DNA of 64,000 nt from Rothia halotolerans (GTDB lineage Bacteria > Actinomycetota > Actinomycetes > Actinomycetales > Micrococcaceae). Shown piece after piece: positions 59,324-64,000 of the stretch. Numbering within the stretch: the stretch's first letter is position 1; each line of letters begins with the position of its first letter. The position numbers and the translations under genes were made by a program. The DNA lies in contig NZ_NOIU01000005.1 in NCBI RefSeq assembly GCF_004136635.1, forward strand, positions 124,001 through 188,000. The letters are read 5' to 3'. The notes under the pieces were generated by a model that was not told the origin of the DNA, did not search any database, and was given only the letters and a program-made list of their open reading frames with translations.

Positions 59324-60250
59324 GTGTGGCGCTACATTGCCCGAAGGCTGCTCCAGACCATCCCCGTGGTCCTGGGCTCCACTCTCCTCATCTACGCGAT
59401 GGTCTTCCTCCAGCCCGGAGACCCCATCGTCGCCCTCTTCGGCGAGAAGCCGGTGTCCGAGGCCACCCGCGCGCAGCTCATGGCGCAGTACAACCTCGAC
59501 CAGCCGTTCATCGTCCAGTGGTTGCTCTTCCTCAAGGGCGCGCTCGTCGGGGATTTCGGCATCGCCTACTCCGGCCAGCCCGTCTCCGAGCTGATCGCAC
59601 GGGCCCTGCCGGTCACCTTCCAGCTCGCGGTGATGGCCCTGATCTTCGAGGCCGTCCTGGGCGTCGTCGCCGGCTTCTACGCCGGCCTGCGCCGCGGCAA
59701 GATCTTCGACTCGACCATGCTGGTGGTCTCGCTGATCGTGATCGCGGTCCCGATCTTCGTCCTCGGCTTCATGATGCAGCTGGTCTTCGGCATCCAGCTC
59801 CAATGGGTGCCGGCCACGGTGGGCAGCAACACCTCGTTCACCAACATGATCCTGCCGGCCCTGGTGCTGGGCCTGGTCTCCTTCGCCTACGTGCTGAGGC
59901 TGACCCGCACCTCCGTCATCGAGAACCTGACCGCCGACCACGTCCGCACGGCCCGCGCCCACGGCGTCCCGGACGGCATGGTCAACCGGCGGCACGTGCT
60001 GCGCAACTCGATGATCCCCGTGGTGACCTTCCTGGGCGCCGACCTGGGCGCGCTCATGGCGGGCGCGGTGGTCACGGAGGGCATCTTCAACATCAACGGC
60101 ATCGGGAACCTGGCGTACCAGGCGATCCTGCGCGGTGAGAACCCCACCGTCGTCTCCGTGGTGACGGTCATGGTGATCATCTACGTGGTGACCAGCCTGC
60201 TCGTCGACCTGCTCTACGCCGTGCTCGACCCGAGGATTCGTTATGCCTGA
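59324..60250 (+). CDS. oppB: Oligopeptide ABC transporter permease (OppB/DppB)
   Basis: A 308-residue permease with six helices. The opening MWRYIARRLLQTIPVVLG and the cytoplasmic EAA loop (DHVRTARAHGVPDG) are typical of OppB. GTG 59324 follows GGAGG. It overlaps oppC by 8 bp. Confidence 0.92.
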   Translation: MWRYIARRLLQTIPVVLGSTLLIYAMVFLQPGDPIVALFGEKPVSEATRAQLMAQYNLDQPFIVQWLLFLKGALVGDFGIAYSGQPVSELIARALPVTFQLAVMALIFEAVLGVVAGFYAGLRRGKIFDSTMLVVSLIVIAVPIFVLGFMMQLVFGIQLQWVPATVGSNTSFTNMILPALVLGLVSFAYVLRLTRTSVIENLTADHVRTARAHGVPDGMVNRRHVLRNSMIPVVTFLGADLGALMAGAVVTEGIFNINGIGNLAYQAILRGENPTVVSVVTVMVIIYVVTSLLVDLLYAVLDPRIRYA

Positions 60251-61217
60251 GACCACCTCACTCCCGGGGCAGACGCACTTCGTCGCCCCCTCCTCCGAGA
60301 CGCCGCTGCAGGCCACCGGCATGGTGGACACCAGCGCCCCGCCCGAAGGCCAGTGGAAGGAGGCGTGGAAGGTCCTGCGCCGCAACTGGCTCTTCTGGGT
60401 CTCCGCCATCCTGCTGCTGTTCATCCTCGTGGTGGTGTGCTTCCCCGGCCTGTTCACCGGCGTCGACCCGCGCCAGTCGATGCTCTCGAAGAGCCTCCAG
60501 GGGCCGCAGTCCGGGCACCCGTTCGGCTTCGACAAGCAGGGGTACGACGTGTACTCCCGCGTGGTCTACGGGGCTCGCGCCTCCGTCGTCGTCGGCCTGC
60601 TGACCACCGTCATCGTGACCGTCATCGGGCTGTTCACGGGCGCCGTCGCCGGCTTCTTCGGACGCTGGGTGGACGCGCTGGTCTCCCGCATCGCGGACAT
60701 CTTCTTCGCGATCCCGCTGCTGCTGGCCGCGATCGTCGGGCTCTCCGCGCTGAACAACGTCTGGCCGGACCGGGGCTACTGGGGCGGCGTGCTCGCGGTG
60801 GTCTTCGCCCTGGCGGCGTTCGGCTGGCCGCAGGTCACCAGGATCGCCCGCGGCGCCGTGCTGGAGATCCGGGGGCTGGAGTTCGTCGACGCCTCGCGGG
60901 CCATCGGGGCCTCGAAGTGGCGGAACCTGTTCTCCCACATCATCCCGAACTCGCTGGCGCCGGTGATCGTCACGGCCACCGTCTCCCTGGGCGTCTACAT
61001 CGTCGCCGAGGCGACCCTGTCCTTCCTGGGCATCGGCCTGCCGCCGAGCATCGTCTCCTGGGGCAACGACATCGCCGCGGCCCAGAGCCAGGTGCGCTCC
61101 GGCGACAACCTCCACGTCCTGTTCGCCCCCGCCGGCGCGCTCGCCGTCACCGTCCTGAGCTTCATGCTCCTGGGCGACGCCGTGCGCGATGCGCTCGACC
61201 CGAAAGCGAGGAAGTGA
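60243..61217 (+). CDS. oppC: Oligopeptide ABC transporter permease (OppC/DppC)
   Basis: A 324-residue permease. A soluble N-terminal stretch of about 45 residues precedes the first helix; the EAA loop reads EFVDASRAIGASKWRN, and TLSFLGIGLPPSIVSWG is the OppC signature. Its stop overlaps the ATPase start (TGATGA). It forms the channel with OppB. Confidence 0.92.
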   Translation: MPETTSLPGQTHFVAPSSETPLQATGMVDTSAPPEGQWKEAWKVLRRNWLFWVSAILLLFILVVVCFPGLFTGVDPRQSMLSKSLQGPQSGHPFGFDKQGYDVYSRVVYGARASVVVGLLTTVIVTVIGLFTGAVAGFFGRWVDALVSRIADIFFAIPLLLAAIVGLSALNNVWPDRGYWGGVLAVVFALAAFGWPQVTRIARGAVLEIRGLEFVDASRAIGASKWRNLFSHIIPNSLAPVIVTATVSLGVYIVAEATLSFLGIGLPPSIVSWGNDIAAAQSQVRSGDNLHVLFAPAGALAVTVLSFMLLGDAVRDALDPKARK

Positions 61218-62920
61218 TGACACAGCCTCTCCTGCAGATCAGGGATCTGCACATCGCCTTCACCTCCGGCAAGAAGGACGTCCCCGCCGTGCGCGGCGTC
61301 GACCTCACCGTCTACCCCGGCCAGACCGTGGCCATCGTGGGGGAGTCGGGCTCGGGGAAGTCGACGACGGCGCACGCCGTCATCGACCTGTTGCCCGGCA
61401 CCGGTCACGTCACCGCAGGCTCCATTGAGTTCGACGGCGTCGACCTCATGAAGCTCGGCGGCCGCAGGCGCCGCTCCTACCGGGGCGACCGGATCGGCCT
61501 GGTGCCCCAGGACCCGATGTCCAACCTCAACCCGCTGTACCGGGTCGGGGCGCAGATCAAGGAGGTCCTGGAGGTCAACGACGTCGCGCGGGGCAAGGCC
61601 GCGGACCGCCGCGTCGTCGAGCTGCTGGAGGAGGCGGGACTGGGTGACGCCGAGGCCCGCGCCAAGCAGTACCCGCACGAGTACTCCGGCGGCATGCGCC
61701 AGCGCGCGCTGATCGCCGCCGGCCTGGCGGCCCGGCCCCAGCTGCTGATCGCGGACGAGCCGACCTCGGCGCTGGACGTGACGGTGCAGAAGCAGATCCT
61801 GGACCACCTGGACGGGCTGACGGACGAGCTCGGCGTCGCGGTCCTGCTCATCACGCACGACCTCGGCCTGGCCGCCGAGCGCGCGGACCACCTGGTGGTC
61901 ATGTACAAGGGTCAGGTCGTCGAGTCGGGACCCGCGCTGCAGATCCTCCGGGACCCGCAGCACCCGTACTCGCAGCGGCTCATCAGCTCCGCGCCCTCCC
62001 TGCGCTCCCGCCGGCTGGCGGCCAGCGAGCGGGCCGAGGTGCGGGAGGAGGCAACGGAGGCCGCGCTGGAGGTCGCCGAGGATACCATCGCGGAGGCCTC
62101 CGAGTTCGGCGGCGAGGCCACCGGCCCGGTGATCCGCGCGACGGACCTGACCAAGGTCTTCAAGCTGCCGGGCAAGGGGTTCTCCAAACGGGACTTCACG
62201 GCGGTGGACTCGGTGTCCTTCGCGCTCGAGCGCGGCACCACCACCGCGATCGTGGGCGAGTCGGGGTCGGGGAAGTCGACGGTCGCGCGCATGGTCCTGG
62301 ACCTGCTGGAACCGACCTCCGGGACGGTGGAGTTCGACGGCGTCGACGTCGGCTCCATCCGCACCCGCGCCCAGCAGCTGGACTTCCGGCGCCGGGTGCA
62401 GCCCGTCTTCCAGAACCCGTACGCCTCACTGGACCCCATGTACTCCATCTACCGGTCCATCGAGGAGCCGCTGCGGCTGCACGGCGTCGGCACGGGCAAG
62501 GAGCGGGAACGGAAGATCAGGGACCTGCTGGACAAGGTCTCGCTGCCGGGCGCGGTGATGTCGAGGTACCCGAACGAGCTGTCCGGCGGGCAGCGCCAGC
62601 GCGTGGCGATCGCCCGCGCCCTGGCGCTGGACCCGGAGGTCGTGGTGCTGGACGAGGCGGTCTCCGCGCTGGACGTGCTGGTGCAGGCGCAGATCCTCAA
62701 GCTGCTCAACGACCTGCAGGCCGAGCTGGGGCTGAGCTACCTGTTCATCACGCACGACCTCGCGGTGGTACGGCAGATCGCGGACCAGGTGCTGGTGATG
62801 CAGAAGGGCCGCGTCGTCGAGCAGGCGGGCAGCCTCGAGGTCTTCGACCATCCGCGCGAGGAGTACACCAAGCGGCTGCTGGCGGCGATCCCGGGGCGGA
62901 GCGTAGAGCCGGCGTCCTGA
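61217..62920 (+). CDS. Fused double ATPase of the oligopeptide transporter (OppD-OppF)
   Basis: A 567-residue protein with two complete ABC modules in one chain. Module 1: Walker A GESGSGKSTT, signature YSGGMRQR, Walker B LLIADEP. Module 2: GESGSGKSTV, LSGGQRQR, VVLDEA. Each has its own HPYSQRLISSAP or REEYTKRLLAAIP oligopeptide-type end. A linker of about 50 charged residues joins them. Module 2's Walker B reads DEA where DEP is usual. It powers peptide import through OppBC. The fused format is common in actinobacteria. Confidence 0.92.
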   Translation: MTQPLLQIRDLHIAFTSGKKDVPAVRGVDLTVYPGQTVAIVGESGSGKSTTAHAVIDLLPGTGHVTAGSIEFDGVDLMKLGGRRRRSYRGDRIGLVPQDPMSNLNPLYRVGAQIKEVLEVNDVARGKAADRRVVELLEEAGLGDAEARAKQYPHEYSGGMRQRALIAAGLAARPQLLIADEPTSALDVTVQKQILDHLDGLTDELGVAVLLITHDLGLAAERADHLVVMYKGQVVESGPALQILRDPQHPYSQRLISSAPSLRSRRLAASERAEVREEATEAALEVAEDTIAEASEFGGEATGPVIRATDLTKVFKLPGKGFSKRDFTAVDSVSFALERGTTTAIVGESGSGKSTVARMVLDLLEPTSGTVEFDGVDVGSIRTRAQQLDFRRRVQPVFQNPYASLDPMYSIYRSIEEPLRLHGVGTGKERERKIRDLLDKVSLPGAVMSRYPNELSGGQRQRVAIARALALDPEVVVLDEAVSALDVLVQAQILKLLNDLQAELGLSYLFITHDLAVVRQIADQVLVMQKGRVVEQAGSLEVFDHPREEYTKRLLAAIPGRSVEPAS

Positions 62921-62940
62921 GGGATGCGGAGACGAGGATC

Positions 62941-62975
62941 GGGGCACGACGTCGCATCGGGCGGCGTCGTGCCCC
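62941..62975 (+). terminator. Terminator of the opp operon
   Basis: GGGGCACGACG (62941-62951) pairs perfectly with CGTCGTGCCCC (62965-62975), 20 bp after the ATPase stop. Confidence 0.75.
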
Positions 62976-63032
62976 GGCTTGCGTCACGCCGCAGCTCGTA
63001 GGGCGGGGCCCCGGCTGAGGCTTGAGGGCGGG

Positions 63033-63055
63033 TTTTCGCGTGCAACACGCGAAAA
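63033..63055. terminator. Bidirectional terminator-like hairpin before the CRISPR leader
   Basis: TTTTCGCGTG-CAA-CACGCGAAAA is a perfect 10-bp stem with 3-nt loop, with T on one side and A on the other, 37 bp before the first repeat. It insulates the array from the opp operon. Confidence 0.65.
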
Positions 63056-63091
63056 AACAGTCCTCATCCAGATAAAATACCTAGTCAGTTG

Positions 63092-63303
63092 GCTCTTCCC
63101 CGTACACGCGGGGGTATTTCCTATGGACACAACGAACCCCGGAACCGCCTAAGCTCTTCCCCGTACACATGGGGGTATTTCCAAGGTGTACGTCCAGCAG
63201 CGGACCGTGGCCACCTCTTCCCCGTACACACGGGGTATTTTCTACAACGGGTCCGGACCGCGCTTGAACGCCAGCTCTTCCCCGCACATATAGGGGTATC
63301 TCC
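63092..63303 (+). CRISPR. Short CRISPR array, type I-E-like repeats, four repeats and three spacers
   Basis: Repeats lie at 63092-63121, 63153-63182, 63214-63242 and 63274-63303 with 60-61 bp periodicity. The repeat CTCTTCCCCGTACACGCGGG... has the CCCCG-N6-CGGGG hairpin of type I-E repeats (29-bp repeat plus 32-bp spacer). Repeats 1 and 2 differ by two bases, repeat 3 has lost a G, and repeat 4 is degenerate, as expected at the leader-distal end. An AT-rich stretch (GATAAAATACCTAGTCAG) directly before repeat 1 looks like the leader. No cas gene is in the window to the left; the right side is cut off after 700 bp. Confidence 0.85.
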
Positions 63304-63397
63304 CTCACCGGAAGGGCACGACTTATCCCCTGCGGCTTCAGGGGGCGTGCATGTTGTACAGAAGGCACCATAACCTGATGAGTCGGCGTCCACAATT

Positions 63398-63436
63398 GTC
63401 TATCCCTCTTGCCTTGATTAGGCAAGGGGGGATAGA
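63398..63436. promoter_or_regulatory. Long inverted repeat before the HicA-like gene
   Basis: GTCTATCCC at 63398-63406 and GGGATAGAC at 63428-63436 form the outer arms; CTTGCC and GGCAAG continue the stem around a short TTGATTA loop. It ends 8 bp before ATG 63445. It may be the operator of the HicAB-like promoter or a terminator for transcription out of the CRISPR array. Confidence 0.55.
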
Positions 63437-63444
63437 CGATACTC

Positions 63445-63621
63445 ATGAAGAGAACCGCAGTGCTCAAGAAGCTCAAACGGCAGGCCAAGGCCCGCGGCCT
63501 GGGATACGGAACCCGTGAGGGAACCCGCCACGCCATCGTCACCATCGGATCGACCAGCAGGACGCTGGGTCGGCACTCCGAGATCGCCGAGGAACTAGGG
63601 AAGGGATGGTGGCGCCGATGA
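63445..63621 (+). CDS. HicA-like toxin (58 residues)
   Basis: A 58-residue basic protein of HicA type (mRNA interferase). It has the small double-stranded-RNA-binding-like fold pattern KKLKRQAKARG, GTREGTRHAIVTIG (with the histidine expected at the catalytic site) and GRHSEIAEELGKG. It is too short for many gene finders. ATG 63445 follows a G-rich stretch; the TGA overlaps the next ATG. It would cleave mRNA until blocked by the HicB partner. Confidence 0.75.
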   Translation: MKRTAVLKKLKRQAKARGLGYGTREGTRHAIVTIGSTSRTLGRHSEIAEELGKGWWRR

Positions 63622-63998
63622 GCACCGCATACACCGTTGAAGCGACCCCGCTGGCCCGCGGGGGGTGGACCCTGGTCGTCGAGGGCGTCGGGGTCAGCCA
63701 GGTCCGTCGCCTGGACCAGGCGGAGGATGAGATGCGCGCCGCGATCGCCGACCTCACGGGCCAGGCGCCGGAGGCCATCACCGTGGCCCTCCACACGAAC
63801 ATCTCCGAGGACGTCAGCTCGAGCCTCGACGAGATAGAGACTCTCCAGAGCCGGGCCGACCAACTGGCCCAGGAGGCCTCGGCCAAGCGGCGCGAACTCG
63901 CGCGGCATCTGCGCGAGGAGGAGCACCGTTCTCTTCGGGAGACCGGGTCCATCATGAAGCTCTCCCACCAGCGGGTCAGCCAGCTGATGGCCGAATAG
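63618..63998 (+). CDS. HicB-like antitoxin
   Basis: A 126-residue protein. The N-terminal half has the HicB pattern (YTVEATPLARGGWTLVVEG, VSQVRRLDQAEDEMRAAIAD). A coiled-coil-like charged helix (residues about 70-105) leads to a C-terminal SIMKLSHQRVSQLMAE, resembling the recognition part of a DNA-binding helix-turn-helix. It overlaps the HicA-like gene (ATGA). It should neutralise the toxin and repress the promoter. The stop codon lies 2 bases before the window edge. Confidence 0.75.
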   Translation: MSTAYTVEATPLARGGWTLVVEGVGVSQVRRLDQAEDEMRAAIADLTGQAPEAITVALHTNISEDVSSSLDEIETLQSRADQLAQEASAKRRELARHLREEEHRSLRETGSIMKLSHQRVSQLMAE

Positions 63999-64000
63999 CG

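Noticed and set aside
63081-63968. A 295-codon open frame on the - strand with repeated YPxVYGEE-like words
   Set aside because: It reads through the CRISPR repeats and then antisense to the HicB-like gene. The repeated words are translations of the repeats.
1-64000. tRNA, rRNA or a replication origin
   Set aside because: No tRNA-like or rRNA sequence was recognised by eye. The DnaA-box-like arms at 9721-9779 are too few for an origin, and no dnaA/dnaN gene is nearby.

Overview
The window is GC-rich (roughly 70% by eye) bacterial chromosome with short intergenic gaps and many operons whose stop and start codons overlap (ATGA/GTGA). IdeR/DtxR-type iron boxes, a SAM-IV-like riboswitch ahead of methionine genes and frequent GTG starts point to an actinobacterium, probably Micrococcales (Brachybacterium-like is a low-confidence guess). 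No rRNA or tRNA gene was recognised.

Left part (1-31 kb), mostly catabolism. 1-6061 is a divergent cluster (KDPG aldolase, N-acyl-D-amino-acid deacylase, fold-type III PLP dehydratase | KDG-type kinase, IclR, RidA). Together it would make a complete route from an N-acetyl-amino-sugar acid to pyruvate and glyceraldehyde 3-phosphate. 6232-9511 is a cassette of alpha/beta hydrolase, condensation-like acyltransferase and DUF6320 protein. 9813-13227 holds an SDR, a mannose-6-phosphate-isomerase-like protein and a YkvI-like transporter. 13334-20062 is a methylamine (probably glycine betaine) demethylation locus: dimethylglycine-oxidase-like enzyme | Rieske ferredoxin, reductase, Rieske oxygenase, second IclR. 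The two IclR genes are close paralogues, and both loci carry the same perfect 7-5-7 palindrome. Next come a peptide (POT) transporter with a CocE-type hydrolase, two DUF202 proteins, OsmC, a PH-like protein, an HxlR/NAD(P)-reductase pair, and a sugar module (MFS symporter, TIM-barrel isomerase, Gfo/Idh dehydrogenase).

Middle (31-51 kb): iron and accessory genes. A siderophore-interacting reductase with an iron box is followed by a sensor kinase, a 54-residue secreted peptide and a response regulator, which looks like a peptide-sensing system. A five-gene operon (isochorismatase, DHB dehydrogenase, isochorismate synthase, amine N-hydroxylase, amidinohydrolase-like) makes siderophore precursors but has no NRPS here. 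42475-50071 holds a GTP cyclohydrolase II-RibD_C fusion, methyltransferase, glycosyltransferase, divergent PTPS/QueD and dehydrogenase. I read these as an undescribed pterin/pyrimidine-derived small-molecule pathway. Two toxin-antitoxin-like modules sit inside it: HEPN-MNT, lodged in a broken IS5-type transposase gene, and Fic-VbhA.

Right part (51-64 kb): a riboswitch-controlled metY-metB pair, an MFS exporter, an AT-rich gene-poor island, an oligopeptide ABC transporter (SBP, two permeases, fused double ATPase), a short type I-E-like CRISPR array without cas genes, and a HicA/HicB-like pair at the edge.
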